From Triplophysa rosa (taxonomy: Eukaryota > Chordata > Actinopteri > Cypriniformes > Nemacheilidae), in contig NC_079905.1 of assembly GCF_024868665.1 (NCBI RefSeq), positions 9,759,080 through 9,823,079 of the forward strand: 64,000 nt of DNA, written 5' to 3'. Each line of letters begins with the position of its first letter. Position 1 is the first letter of the stretch. A program made the translations under genes and the position numbers. Under the pieces are notes generated by a model. It did no database searches. It was not told the origin of the DNA and saw only the letters and a program-made list of their open reading frames with translations. This document shows positions 25,664 through 47,639 of the stretch, one piece after another.

Positions 25664-26415
25664 TCACTGGGGTAATAGTTCAGTAAGTTGAAGCTGCATG
25701 GTGTGCAAGGACTTCTCTAGAATTGCTAGATGTTTTTCCAGAAGTGCTGCTATGTGCTCTCTCTTAGCAATGGAGATTTGTGTGTTTTCAAGGTGCTCCT
25801 TCAGACTAAGAAAGAAAAAAAAACATTTTTAAAATCTTTATTGATCATTTTCAAAATAAATAAAAGATAAAAAAGAAGGTCTGTTTTCTTCATTTAGACT
25901 GATAACACTAATAACAGTCACACACATAAAAGAACATGTGCTTACCTTAACAAAGTATAATGTTCTTTCCCCCCCTTCCTCTTCTCATCTAGATCCAAGA
26001 ACACCTTCTGCATTGTATCGGCAGTTTGAGCCACGATGACATGGTCCACCCGGACGCCCTGCACATCCTCTCTAGCCTGTAGATCAAAAGAAAGTCCTCC
26101 GTCCTCAAGACCACTAGCTGTGGACACAGCCTGCAGTGCTGCTCTGTTCTGCAGCACAAGAAGGCGTGACTTCTCAAATTCCTCCGGGCCTGCTATATCA
26201 TCCCAGCACACAGGGGAGGATGGAGGCAGCCAAAAGCGTTGAGTGCAGTTGACTGGCCTGCCGGGCGTCTCTGTGAGAAAAGGACTATCTGCAGGAAAGC
26301 TGTGCAGCAGCTCATGTAAACCAGAGCCCCAGTCCCAGTCAGAATTTTCCGGCTCGGGTTCTGTCGCCACACTGCCCAGCAGGAAAAGGCACCAGGACAA
26401 CCAAGTCCATGTCAT
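25664..26415 (-). CDS. Unrecognised predicted secreted coiled-coil protein
   Basis: Two coding exons, 25946-26415 and 25664-25805, joined by a GT-AG intron with matching phase, encode 203 aa. The ATG at 26415 is chosen because an acceptor (GCTTCAG) lies just upstream and the next residues form a signal peptide (MTWTWLSWCLFLLGSVAT). The mature chain is acidic at first (EPEPENSDWDWG). It then has a short segment with two Cys and one N-glycosylation sequon (NCTQRFWLPPSSPVCW), then a long helical region rich in Leu with heptad spacing (last 45 residues, e.g. HIAALLEKHLAILEKSLH). I do not recognise the family. The layout (signal, one likely disulfide, coiled coil) suggests a small secreted oligomer. 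Its noncoding first exon appears to be at 27452-27560. It sits between chrac1 and ago2, on the ago2 strand. Confidence 0.8.
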
Positions 26416-26556
26416 TATTTCCTGAAGCAACAACAAACCGATGCCGAGTCATGTGCATTTGTTCGATGCTTATCACTATACACAGTTTCAACGCATCTCT
26501 TTACAGAAAACCACACTATTATGTCCATGTTTTAGTGGAATAGAACCAAGTTTAAG

Positions 26557-27141
26557 TTTAGGATTAAAGGCATTCTGCCATCATTTACTTACCCTCTTGT
26601 CATTTCCAACCTGTATGACTTTCTTTTTCCGCAGAACACAAAAAAGATATTTTGAAGAATGTTGTTAACTGGCACCTATTTACTTGTGTTGGTTTTGTGT
26701 CTATACAATAGAAGTGAATGGGTGCCGTTGTACTGTCAAATTGTCCTACCTTGTCAGATTTTTCCGCGCAAAAATGAATATTCTAAACCACATCGACAAA
26801 ATAAACAGGTAACGTTAGGATGATTTGATCCAGCCAGTTTAAAATAAACACACAGAATGCGTTTACAGCGTATACCCTATCCGAGTATCCTACAATATAT
26901 ATAAAACAAACATGGAGGACTAATTTACAGCGCAAAATACCCTATTAAATTGTCCTACCAGTATTAAATGACGTAACATTGATGTTTGGTAGGACAATCT
27001 GACGGGTAGGATTAAATTTCATGACACCGGTGCTGTTCGGTTACCAACTTTCTTCAAAATAGCTTCTTTTGTGTTTTGTAGAAGTAAAAAGTCATACAGG
27101 TTTGAAATGACAAGAGGGTGAGTAAATGATTTTTGGGTGAA
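26557..27141. mobile_element. Angel-like MITE split by a second inverted-repeat element
   Basis: The left arm (CATCATTTACTTACCCTCTT on) and the right arm (ending GAGGGTGAGTAAATGATTTT) of one palindromic element are separated by about 300 bp of unrelated DNA (about 26728-27030). The insert carries the word ATTGTCCTACC three times, twice as a 12-bp perfect hairpin. This looks like a nested insertion in the 5' intron of the secreted coiled-coil gene. Confidence 0.65.
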
Positions 27142-27451
27142 TCCCATTCAGACTCGTTTTAAACATCAAATGACGACCGTTAGTGTAAAAATAGTGCAGT
27201 TCTCTGGACTAATCGTAAACTATTGTTTCAACCAAGACCAGAAAAACTACATTGAACTTCAGAAACTCAAGAAATTTAGTTCAATTTCAAAATAGTTTAA
27301 TTTAAAGCAGAATTAAACAAATAATGTAAACTTTTGTTGTAGCTTGTAAACGGAGACGACACGACACAGCCAGCAAACAAACCAACAATCGCGTAATGTT
27401 GAATTTCACATGATAAATGTTAAATCTAGTCACTGTTTATTTTAACTTACC

Positions 27452-27560
27452 TCAGAGATTTGTAGTCCTGCAGTCTGAAGTGTGTTCGTGTGCTTCTCAT
27501 AAATGAGCTATGGAAAATCTGACTCGCAGCTGAGCTCTTCGCCGAGTGTGTGCGCAACAC
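27452..27560 (-). other. Probable noncoding first exon of the secreted coiled-coil gene
   Basis: A strong donor (CTCTGAG followed by GTAAGT at about 27446-27452, minus strand) matches the acceptor just upstream of the ATG at 26415. The upstream exon limit is a guess. The intron of about 1 kb holds the nested MITE. Confidence 0.55.
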
Positions 27561-28255
27561 TCACTATTACAAAGCTTCGTCAGATTCGCAGCTTTATTAA
27601 ACTTATACATAATGTAACAGAACATGTTTAAATAATGATGTTAGATAAAAAAAAGTTGGATAAGATCATAAGTAGATTGACACTAAATATGCACTCGTTG
27701 AGTCTAAACTCGAATCTAAACGTCACTTTTGGGGCGTGCGTCAAAACACGAGCTGCTATCACAAAAAGTGCCTAGGTAGGGCACTGGTTAGGTTTTGAAA
27801 CACGGTCACTTTACAAGGTGTGTTTCTGTTTCCCTTAATGCGAATGTATTCCCTTTTGACGTCGTCAAGAGTTTGGGTTGTTAATATAAAACAAATGTTT
27901 ACTTTAAACCGCAGTGAATTCACTCACTGGATAATATCGTTTCCAAACACTTTTTCACTGTTAACTGCATAAATGTAAAGCACAATTTTGGACTGTAGTT
28001 TGAGGAACGAGAACACAACTTGGGCCTTTACGTCACATTTTTCGGGGTTTGCAGGAATCCACCAAATCTGTGTTCACCAGATGGCTGTTAAGCGGTCTGG
28101 AAAACATGAGTGTGGAGGGATTTGAAAGTCCTACATGATCTCAGGCTACAGGAATGAGAAATAAAACGGGCAAAACAGCAGGGGTAACCAGACATTAGCA
28201 GAGACCAGCATGTTCAAGAACATCACAGAGATCTAGCATATTAAAAAAAAACATA
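27561..28255. other. Intergenic DNA between the secreted coiled-coil gene and ago2
   Basis: About 700 bp containing the likely promoter of the upstream-facing small gene and the region past the ago2 poly(A) site. No gene or repeat is recognised. Confidence 0.55.
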
Positions 28256-28259
28256 CAAG

Positions 28260-31200
28260 AGTCAGATGAAATTAATTTTATTAAATGATGCAATACACAG
28301 TCAAGCGAAAGTGAGCTATATTAAATGATACGTTTTCACATTATGTCTTAGCAGGGTTTACAGCATATCTTGGTTTGTAATATTTGTTAAAAAAAATTGG
28401 AGCTCACACTTTACATTAACAAGAAACAACGACAAGGAGCTTAGCAGTGAATGCAAAAAAAAAACATGTATGAGAAATTAAAGACTAAACCATGACAGGA
28501 ATGACAGCAAATGTAATTTGGCATGTTATAAAGGAGCAAACACAAGATTAAACAGAGAAAAATTGCTAACGTGAAAGGGAGGTTTGAGGCCATGAGTGCA
28601 AGAAAACCTTCGAATAGAAACTTTGGTCGCTTGGCTCTTTCATGGCAAACATGAAGACGGTCTTTTAAAATAAAAAAGCAAATCAAACCATATAAAATAA
28701 AACAGCAAACCAAACCATATAAAATAAACTGGAGTGTCCCGGAATTATGTAATTCAGAGAACTAATTACAAATTTGCTATGGCATAAGAAAAAAACTGAG
28801 GATGATTGTCAGTTTACGGAGTACTATTTAAAAAAAACTAAAAGACACCATCTGGCTGTTCCAGGACACTCCTACATTCCTAGGAGGTAGTTTTATGGCA
28901 AAAACATATGGCCTTGTTGTGTAGTGATTTGCATGTTGTGGTTATTAGTGCATATTTTAAGGCCAGATATTCTCCATCATGATTTTTCCATAAATGCAGT
29001 TCTAAGGCTACATTAAGACACAGGTGAGGGAATTTGTGGAAGAGGCATTAACAGATACAGCCCTTAATGGCAATACCTGAGTCAACCAGAACTTGACTAC
29101 AAGACGTCACTACAAATCCAATAATTGTGATGAACTGGCCAATGCTAAAGTTATGCCTGGTAACAGAAACATTGTATCATTTCAATGAATGACTGTAAAT
29201 CAAGATGTACTAAAAATGTCAGGATTGCGTTCTCTGTGCAGTGTGCACCATCGAAACGCTTATCAGCCATCAACTAAATGTGGTAGAAATCAGTTTTAAA
29301 GAAGGTTGCAGTAATTCATTTCAAAGGTGCTTGCACACCATTGTGTGGCCATCAAACCTCCCTACAGGGGAAATTGTTTGCAATGTCTGAAAGATGAGGT
29401 TCACAAAACAACAATAAATGAAGTTTATGCAGCATTTATCAGGCTTTTGAGGTACTTCACATCTATACACTTTATTTTCGAAAAGACCAACAAGTCATAT
29501 GGTTCCTTAGAATTCCTATTGTAGCAGAAAATACCTCGTCTTAAATATTCTTAGTCTGTTTGCCCAATTACAGAGGGCATCCTTTAAACTGCTTAGAAAG
29601 TGCAAAATACAAATACTGATCATTCTATGCAGCATTCACCCAAGGTTGCATGATAAATGTACAAATTATTTCATGTGGCGCTGATCATCAAATTAAAAGG
29701 ACAGTCCCTCGGTTAGGGGCGGGATAGATTTGAAAAGGCACACGTACAAAAAAAAAAAACACGCTGGACGTTTCGAAGATTACTAATGAAAAAAAGAATC
29801 TAGATTTCATTTCCATACAACCTCCTTTGTACCATACTAATTCAAATCAAAGTCTCTCAAGAAACGCAAATGCCAGTGTATCAGAATGGATTGTAACATC
29901 CATAAACAGAGTCTGAGAGATATCGAATCAAAACTGAATTCCCTTCATAAAATGTAGCAACGTAAAAACGCATCGATTGCAAATAGTCAGCACTCCAAAA
30001 TCTTAAATGAAGAGGTTTAAATACAAATAGCTTATCTGAGACCTGACCCCACCCTTCCTGTGGAAGTTCATAAACCAGATCGATCTAATGAGTGCCAAAC
30101 GTCTCTTTATTGCAATACTGGATGTAAATCAAGTAGAAGAATCAAGTATAAACTGTAGCACATTAAAAACTCAATGATTGCCTTTTGACACAGGTTGATG
30201 AGCTGCTTCATAGGAAAATGTGGTCTAAATATATTAAAACACAGAGCAGTGGTCGGTGGACATTTCCTGTCCAGTATGTTATCCATGATATGGCACAATG
30301 CTAGTGATGGGCATGGGATTGACATTGACCCAAATCAAAAGATCGACTCCTTATCTAGACCTGGTCTAGAAAAGGCCCCAGTCTGAAGAAACGACATCAA
30401 CCTCAGTTTTCATTTGGCAATTATCTCAGCCCGAATCCATATGTATATAATAACAAACAAAGGCCAGCGCATGAAGACAAACTACAACTTTACAGTCCTC
30501 TAAAAGCTGATGACTATTTTATATCACTACATTTTAAAAAGGGAAACTTGTCGTATTTTGGTCCCCTGCCATTTTTATTAAATGCTGAAACATTCCTCAT
30601 GTTGATCCACCACACACTTTCTATAAAAATGAGACACAACGAAACACTTAATACACACAGTATAGGCTTGTGTCGTTTGGTCACAATTATTGTTATTTGC
30701 CATGAGCACAAGGGATATTTAATGTTAGCACCTGACACCGTTTTGAGGTAGTTTTAAAACTTGGTTTAAAAAGCCAGGTTATGAAGATGCTCTCAATAAA
30801 TCATTTTTTCATCTGACATGCATGCTCATAGTTTAATAAATAACGTATTAGCCTGTAAAATTACAACTAACAGTACTGTGCTTATGACAGAATACTTTCA
30901 GATACTTGTACACTTCGCAACCGGTTTGGTTAAACTTTTCAACGAGAGCTCTGATGACGGAAATTGTAATTGGAAAAATTGTACACTGTCATGCCCAATG
31001 AACAAACTAGCTGACTGGCCATTGACCTGTAATAAAAAAAAATTGTAACTGGTGAACACAAGCACCAATGTCATGATTAGCGGAACATTGACAAATATTT
31101 GCTGGTAAAAAAAAGAATTTGGCCTATTGGGTTGAAATATAAACATGGACATTTACTATAGCTCCCCATTGGGTTTAAACTTTAGCTGGAAATTCTGGCA

Positions 31201-34200
31201 AACATAAAAGCAACATGTGGCAACAACACGAAACGGCACAATTTTTTACACTTTTTACAGTACAGCACCACAAATGTCAGCGATACAAAGATCTTTGAGC
31301 CAGTGTGAATTCAGAATCGACTGCCCATGCGTTTATGCCATTTTATATCTGTTCATCCATTACATCGCAACCATGAATGATGACATAATTAAAAAACGAA
31401 AACAATATGCATCATTAAGTCGAATGCGTCAATGCTGTATAAAACAAAGTGTGAATGATGATATGAATGTGCCAACCAGTTTGCAAGCATATTAAGTACA
31501 TTCAAACAGTTTATTTGTGTCCTTGGGGTATAAGCAGGTCATAAGGCAGCGCATTTCTAATCTAGCCACCTAAAGAACGTAAAAAGCAAAGAGTACAGTA
31601 ACAAAACTACCACTGATGTCAAGAGGTTTACATTTCTGCTTCAGAACGCCATAGTGCAAAGTTCTAAAAATACATAATCTCTGAAGGTTAAAAAGACATC
31701 ATCTAGTGATGATAGGTGAAGTCAAATGCTCTCGATGAGATCAGGCTCATCGAAACTGTTATTGTATTGTTAGTATTACTAACAATACAATTGTGGTAAT
31801 CCAATCTGATTTTATCCAAACTCCATGTATGTAACAAATCCAACAGCAAAAGCTATCGTCTTCAGCCATAGTTTTACATATTAAACCCCACGTAAAGCAA
31901 AGAGGCATGTGGACACCGTAACCCCAGCAATGGAAAGACACTAGACCAAGCAATATACAAGCTTCAATCAAACAGCAAAAGACATTTTTCTAGAAAAGAC
32001 GAAGGAGACGTCCATTAAAGTCTGTGTAATGGTAATGGCATAACATTGACAGGTAAATAATTCTAAGGTTTGAGGAAAATCTGAGACACAGACTTCAATC
32101 AGAACACCTAATGTGCCTCCTACGAACTAAAACTTAGATGCTATAAAAAATGTGTCTGTATAAAATCAGCACCATGTTCTGTACTCCACCCTCAGCCTCT
32201 GCTTTAAATGCAAGCACAGATATTTGAATTGAATTATTTTAATAAAAATATTTTCTGAACATTACAATGAGCCATACAAATCTGTTAAATCGGAAAAATC
32301 AATAAAAAAATGAAATGGGTAATTCTACAAATTGGTATATGGCATATACTTTACATACAATCGGACAATTTCTAAATTTATTAACAATACATAAAAAAGA
32401 AACTGCTCTTGATGGAAAAACTAGGTTTGCATAGTGTAAGACCTTCTTACATCTGCATTCTAAAAATGGAGGGTGATCAGATCTCGCTAACCTTAAAATC
32501 TGTCCATCAGCATGCAAATTTGTAACATCTCTTTTGATAGTGCAAAAACATGTCATATTTCATATTCGAGAAATTGCATATGTTGAAGACCTTTAACTAA
32601 GGTGCTGATTTCAATAAGGTAAAATACTAAAAGAAATCTGTAACCTAACAGTTCATAAGGATGAAGAGAAAAGGTTTATGCTAAAAGAAAATATTTTTTT
32701 CCAAAGAATATTTATAGTAGTTTAAGCAATGACTCCTGACGGCAAATGATAAATACTACTTACTCTAATCAAAAGCGAAGAAAAACAGAAAAGCTGAGAC
32801 ACATTCAAATGTGTACAAGGATATAGCAACAACGCACAGCAATTTAAAATGACAGATCAAATTAAAATTCACACATTTATGTTTTTATAGCATACGGTGC
32901 TTGTTTAAAGCATTAAGCCACTTATTCGTTAATGATATAGTTTTGGATCATGAACCTTGCATCACTCACTGTTAGCTTTAAATATATAGCTTAAACGCTT
33001 TCCATAAAAAACGGCAATGCTATCTACGCTAAATACCGCATGGCCTCTGAAGCAATGAAAAAGGAAAAAATGCCATGTTAGAGCAAGTGTTGCAAAATCT
33101 GTGGTCTACAGCACTAAATTCAAGAAACTTTCAGAGGGACACAAATAAGACTTTCCCATTTGTGTAATTATGAAGAAATGACCAGTGCGGTAATGTTACC
33201 ATAACACAAGTAACAGGTAACAAGAGGTAGGACATCTAGTCATTTCAACACAACTGCACCCAGAAAACATACTCATGTTCCACATGAAGGTTTCCATCCA
33301 CCAGATCTAAGGGTCTGTGTCCATTGCTCTTCAAAGTGCATCGACTTTCACGGGTTGCGAGACCAGCGCCAAATAATAACAACATAACTCAAGTATGTGA
33401 AGACAAACTACAATGCCCCTTTATACACAGTCTGTTAGGTTTTGCATTGGCCGAAACATTTCAGGGTCAAAATGTCAGAAACTTCAGCAGATCCAAAGTC
33501 AAACGTATCCATGAACTTCTCTGACCAGATTCTTGCTAAAAAGGTGAGGTTAAACAAGATTTTGCAAAATTGATGTTTCAGGACTCTAGCACCTACAATT
33601 ATGTCCCATTGTGCTTCAGTTACGGTAGGACAATAACTACAAGTATGTGTGTAATCTTGTTTGGCTAAAAGGAATAATTGAGAACCATATAAAGAACATC
33701 CAATTGTTGGTATTAAAAATAGAGTATTTTGTATCCTAATACTGCTACAGTGGGTACAGGGTTTGCACTATATACACTACTAAAAGTACCCAACTTGACT
33801 ACATTACAAACATTCTAAATTCATATACACAAACAAACCACTAAAATCTCTTGGTTAAGAATGCATAGTTAGAAAAAGATGGTTAAAAATTCCCAAATGT
33901 TCAAGTTGAAGCATTATATGGGGATTCTACAGCTGATCGACTAACAACACTCAATAGATAATCACTACACATTATGATATGCTTTAGAAGGCAAAAACTG
34001 TTTACGCAAAAACAGTATACCAAGACGTACAACACGATATATTGCGCTTCGATTTGAACTATGTTTGGATCAATTTTTACTCTACCTAATGTTCATCTTA
34101 AGTTAAGCAACAAAAAGCCAACAACCACTTGCCTGTTGGCCCAACCCGTGACTTTACAAAACACCCAAATGGTCTTATAAAAAAGTAATATTCTCATTGA

Positions 34201-35593
34201 AACCTACATGTTATAGGCTGTAGAGATAGCATCGGAGTAAAAAACTAAGGTGCGTTTGAAATTTGTAAGGAATTTTTACTCCGACCTCGTCGTGTCTCTG
34301 TGAACAATGCGATTGATAACTGTATCATTCTTAAACACTTCCCCCCTCCCTCCCTCTTCTCTCCCTGTCTTGATAGCATGTGTTGCTAGCTGGAGTGTGG
34401 TGACGGTAGTAAACTGTCAAACCCACAGCATAGTACAGTCAAACTTCTAGATCACAAGGCTCTGGAATCTCCAACACAAAACTGGCCTCACTTTTTTCAT
34501 GTGGGGAATTGTGAAATTAAAACAGGTGCTTGAACTATGATCACCTTTTCCATCCAGGAGTTACCGGATGTGAAAAAAATGAAAAGCAACGTATGTACCC
34601 ATCCACCGAAACCTTGAGTTGTTACAATCACAGCGGACATTTAAAAGAAAAATGCTCATGGCAGTCAAATAAAAACGTACATACAAGATAATCTCGTCAT
34701 CTAAATGCTTAGAGTCCAAAGATATTAGTACTTTACAGGACTTGTATGAACAAATATCCATTTAAAGAGAATCCTGGCTCAGATCTACGGAGGATGAGAA
34801 CCAGTCTCACATGAGTGACGGAGAGCCAGAAAACTGATTGTCACCACAATTCCAACATTCCCACATCCTAATAATGTTCTTGATTCTGCACGTCTTTTAA
34901 AATGTTAAAAGTGTCCAATGCGAGCATGTGATAATTCCCGATCAATCGTGAAGGACAGGTACAGTAGGTTGACTGAGCTCGGACTTGAACATTAAATGAC
35001 ACCAAGATAAAATTCATATTAGCACACATAAATGAAACAAAACAGGGTAAGTACTTTTGTCCTGAAGTCCCCTTCTTGTCAGTGCACTTGCTTCGCTGAT
35101 AAATAATTAAGGTGTGGAAACTGCATCCCCCACAATCGCTTAACCTGATCCGTTTTGTCCTTAACTAACCCTGACCCATTGGTTTGACGAGTTTGTAAAT
35201 ACTACTGTTTAGTCTCCATCACCGGCCTTGGCTATAAAAACCGAATCTGACGCCCCCCAATGCAAATGTAACTTTCAATTTAAAAATAGTTTACATTTTT
35301 GGATTGACTATGTAAACATGTTAACCTCTAATTTGACATGCACATGTACAACAGAAAAACACACCCTTGCCCACCAAACAAAATAAAAAGAAATGATTGA
35401 ATTCACATCTTACAGTCCTAAAAATTCATGACAGGATATTAAAGTATGTTTGGAACTTTCTACATGGGCATTTGGAAACCTAACAGCATATTTTTCTATT
35501 TGTACCCATTACATAAACAGGGCACACACACAAAAACGCATACACACACAGACCGTGATGTAAAGAGAATGTGGGGCTTGTTTCTGGCTATGT
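28260..35593 (-). other. Probable 7.3-kb ago2 3' UTR
   Basis: From the ago2 stop codon to an AATAAA at 28277-28282 (minus strand) there is no other gene-like ORF, and almost no transposon remnants. The sequence is uniformly AT-rich, as in long regulatory 3' UTRs. Long 3' UTRs are known for vertebrate Argonaute genes. Earlier poly(A) sites are possible, so the extent is an inference. Confidence 0.55.
31761..31791 (-). repeat. Perfect 14-bp hairpin in ago2 3' UTR
   Basis: ATTGTATTGTTAGT and its exact reverse complement ACTAACAATACAAT are separated by three bases. In the transcript this would fold as a tight stem-loop. Confidence 0.85.
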
Positions 35594-42518
<6,925 letters not shown>

Positions 42519-44638
42519 TTTGATCTCTTTTTGCACCAAAATTCAATCGCACGCCGACTTTTTTTGGTCTTCGGGTGCCACGTAACACATGCGGTAACGG
42601 GAAATGCGATTTCTACTTTAAAACAGCATCGGTATAAAGAGGAAAAGAGAGATTAAAGGGAGCGCTGAGTTAGTGGAGCACGAGAGCTCTCAGTTGCCCC
42701 ATCCCCCATCACAGTACGAGCGCCTATTTACACCACGCTCACACAGGCGCAATGTTTCAAAACGCAGGGAAAACAAACACTAACTTTTCCGCGATGTTTC
42801 TAAGCGTCTCTGTCGTTTTAATTTTAATTTTGCATTAACGCGTTTTATGACTAATAACAGGACATTTGGTTTAATTTAGTACATAGTCTAAAAAGACTGT
42901 TGGTCATCTTGCGTCATTTCCGGTTTTTTTAAACGGTTTGGGCGCATTAAAAATACTTAAAGTTTAAGTGCTATGTATGTTAGAATTATACGCTTATTAT
43001 GCATAAATATAATTAATGCATTTAAATGTTCACTTTCCTTGTTTAGTTATTTATTTCTAACATGAGTGGGCGTTTAAGCTCAGAAACTTTTGGGAAACGC
43101 AGAAAACGTTACTTGAACGGAGTCGGTTGTCACATGTATTTTATTATGTTTAACGGTATATTCATTTACCTGTTGCTGTTCAGAGATTAAAGATTGCGAA
43201 AGTTTGGGCATTAGTTTAGCACCTTTGGACCTGACAGCCACCATGCATTAAAGTTCTGCTTTTTAAAAAGCGATGTATGCTGGTTCGGGAAATAAAGCGT
43301 TTCTCCGTCATAAAATGAAAAGTTTGGTTCCAAAATGAGATAACTCCGTTCATAAAAAAAATCAAAATAATTTTATGAATATTAAATTAAAGAACTATTT
43401 AAAAATATTTAATTATCAAAATAATTATCAAAAATAATGTTTTTTATTATGTTATCATGTTTTTATTTTGTTAGTTAGCAGTATTTTCATGGTTAACATA
43501 CCAACTGCAGTTTGATTGATACTAATTGGGATGCACAATAAAAAAACATGATTTTTGAAAATATTTAAAAACGCAGGTTATCTCATTTTGAAACCAAACT
43601 CTTCAAATAATCTACGACATTGGTTAAGATCTTCAAACCAAGCCCAGACGTGCTAAACTAAAAACTATTTGACATTTAAATGTTATTTTTTAATGCATTT
43701 ATGAAACTTAAAACCTGCACTCATGTATACTACAGTGCTTGACCACCATTAATTGAATAGGTATGTCTATTAGGGCCTACCTCCACTTGGTGGCACCATT
43801 TCACCACTATTGCTGTTTTTTTCATAAATGGCTGTTGATCTGTGCTTTTCAATAAGATAACCTTACCATGTATTTAAAACCTTTTTTCAAACGGCGTTGT
43901 ACAATTTTATTTTTAGGTTGCTATCATTGTTATCACCAATAGTTACTTAATATATGTGATGTACATTAAGAGAAAAAACAAATGCTCCAGGCACACGACA
44001 CAGGTGCCAGATTCGGGCTTTAATAAAAAAAAGTAATTAGAAATAATAATAAATATGTTAAAGACTGGTCTGGTATATGGTAGCTTAGCAGGTAGCACAT
44101 CAGTTTGATATTTAAACAGAGCCCATTTAAACCAAAGATCAAATTCGTTAGAAGTGTAACAGGATTTATTTGTTTTAGAAAAAAACAACATCTGAAAATG
44201 TAACTGGATCTGCGTCTTTGGGGGTATTTTGTTGTAAACATTCAGGCATCAGACATTGCTTCTAGAGATGGAATAACATTGTTTATTAGAACTATAGCAT
44301 TAAAAAGACTATGTCTCAGCTAAATAGCTAAATTTCTATTTCATTGTGTTTGTAAACATACCATAAATACCTGTCTAAGTTTGTGATCTCCTGAAAACTG
44401 GTTTAACGAGTTGGGGAGTAACTCCCGTCTGCTGTGCTCCTTGGCCAATGGCACTAGATCCTCCCTGCAGTGCGTAACAGCGCAATTTAGGATTTAACCA
44501 AGTCTTTGCTGCGGGGCTTAAAGCAGTCTTCAAGAGAGACGCTTGACGCTTGCACACACAATGTTAGTGTAGAGTCGGGACCCCTATTGAGTAAAACTGC
44601 CTTTTTACGTGATCTCAGCCATTGCGCTTTTCCAAACT
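42519..44638. other. Divergent ago2/dlx5a intergenic region
   Basis: About 2.1 kb. The ago2 promoter side (42520-42760) is GC-richer. A MITE occupies 43317-43602 and the rest is AT-rich. No gene is recognised. The dlx5a promoter should lie in the last few hundred bases, but no TATA box was assigned. Confidence 0.6.
43317..43602. mobile_element. MITE with about 30-bp inverted ends
   Basis: The left end AAAAGTTTGGTTCCAAAATG...AGATAAC and the right end, read in reverse complement as AAGAGTTTGGTTTCAAAATG...AGATAAC, are near-identical. The interior is AT-rich and noncoding. Confidence 0.8.
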
Positions 44639-46211
<1,573 letters not shown>

Positions 46212-46480
46212 ACTTTGCATATTATTTTGTTGTATATCGGACTGGTGTTAACAATTTTTGAGGAATATGCAATGTATTATTATGGCAGTCATAGAAGACC
46301 GTGTAAAATGTGTAAATGTGTGCATGTAATTTATTGCATTTGGAAGACTTATTAAATGTTTTAAATGGACAATATGGACCCGAACAATTTCAATGGTGCC
46401 TTGAATTTTCATCTCAGCGCGTGCATCCGACGATGTGGCAAAAAACGGACCCAAAAATAAATGCTTTTTCTTAAATTAGA
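46212..46480 (+). other. dlx5a 3' UTR and poly(A) signal
   Basis: AATAAA at 46456-46461 on the plus strand, about 245 nt after the stop codon. No other feature is seen. Confidence 0.65.
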
Positions 46481-47639
46481 TAATATTTTGTATTTTTTAA
46501 GTTAAATTTTCACCGGTTTGTAGCTCTAGATCTCAGTGCTAACACGGTGTTTGCTTGACTTTTCTATCACTGGGGCCTAATATGGGTAGGCTACTTTTAT
46601 AATGCATGACATTGGATTGTTGTTGTAAAGAAAACAACGCCATTATTTTAAAAATAGGACAATGGGTTGCTGTCTAAGCAATTAATAATTAAATGGCGGA
46701 AATAAAAAATATTTCTGTCTTGTTAAAAATGCTGTAGAATTACCAATTAGTAGAATTACAATTCAATGAACATTTAAAATTTCACAACGCATTATTATTA
46801 TTACTAGGCCTATTATTGTTATTATTATTACTTTAAACGGCCAATTCCAAACAGGTTTTCGATATTTTTTTAATTTTCGTTATTAAAACATAATATCTAA
46901 AAGATTTAAATTAATATTGTTACAAACAACGTGTTCTCCCTTGCTGTCTCTCTATTCTTCACATCAGAAAACGAAGGGACGGAACGGAGGCAGTCTACAT
47001 GCCTGTGGGGACAAAGCAGCCTGGGCGACCACAGCCCAACCCTGACAGGCCCTCCTGCTTAAAAATGCTGAAAATTCGAAACCAGTGCTTACATTGCTAT
47101 ACTGTACTGCCACGATAAATATTGAAAGCAAGCCATCACGTCTTGATTTCAGGTTTCTTTGTTGACTATGAATATTATACCTGTAGGCCTATATAGTCTT
47201 AAAAAAACTAAACGGTTTCATGAATATTTAGCCTATTATGTTGTGAAATAATAATTCACCTCCTCGTCGATCGACTCATAATAAAGTGGCTCTGGGCGTT
47301 AAAATAGATGCATAAGTTTTGGTCCACGGTTCATGCGCAGTAATATAAGATTTGGTCTATTGGATTACTTCCAGAATTCCTGAACAAAACACACGGTGCT
47401 TGTCATGTTAACTAAAATTTGGTTAACAATAACAATAATTACACAACGGTAAAAATGTTTGTTGGCTTTAATTGTGAGACCAGACAGACACCAGCTCAGT
47501 GACAAATATGCCCAACCCATTGCATGATCATGAGTAAATATACGTAATATTAATAATTTGTCCCCCCCACACACAAACACATACAGGCATGGCCTACACA
47601 TACTGAAAACCCAACACACCACCCTTCTCTCTTTTTATT

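Noticed and set aside
26416..26436. N-terminal extension of the secreted coiled-coil protein (MLLLQEI...)
   Set aside because: It would begin at TTG, and a splice acceptor (CTTCAG) lies between it and the ATG at 26415.
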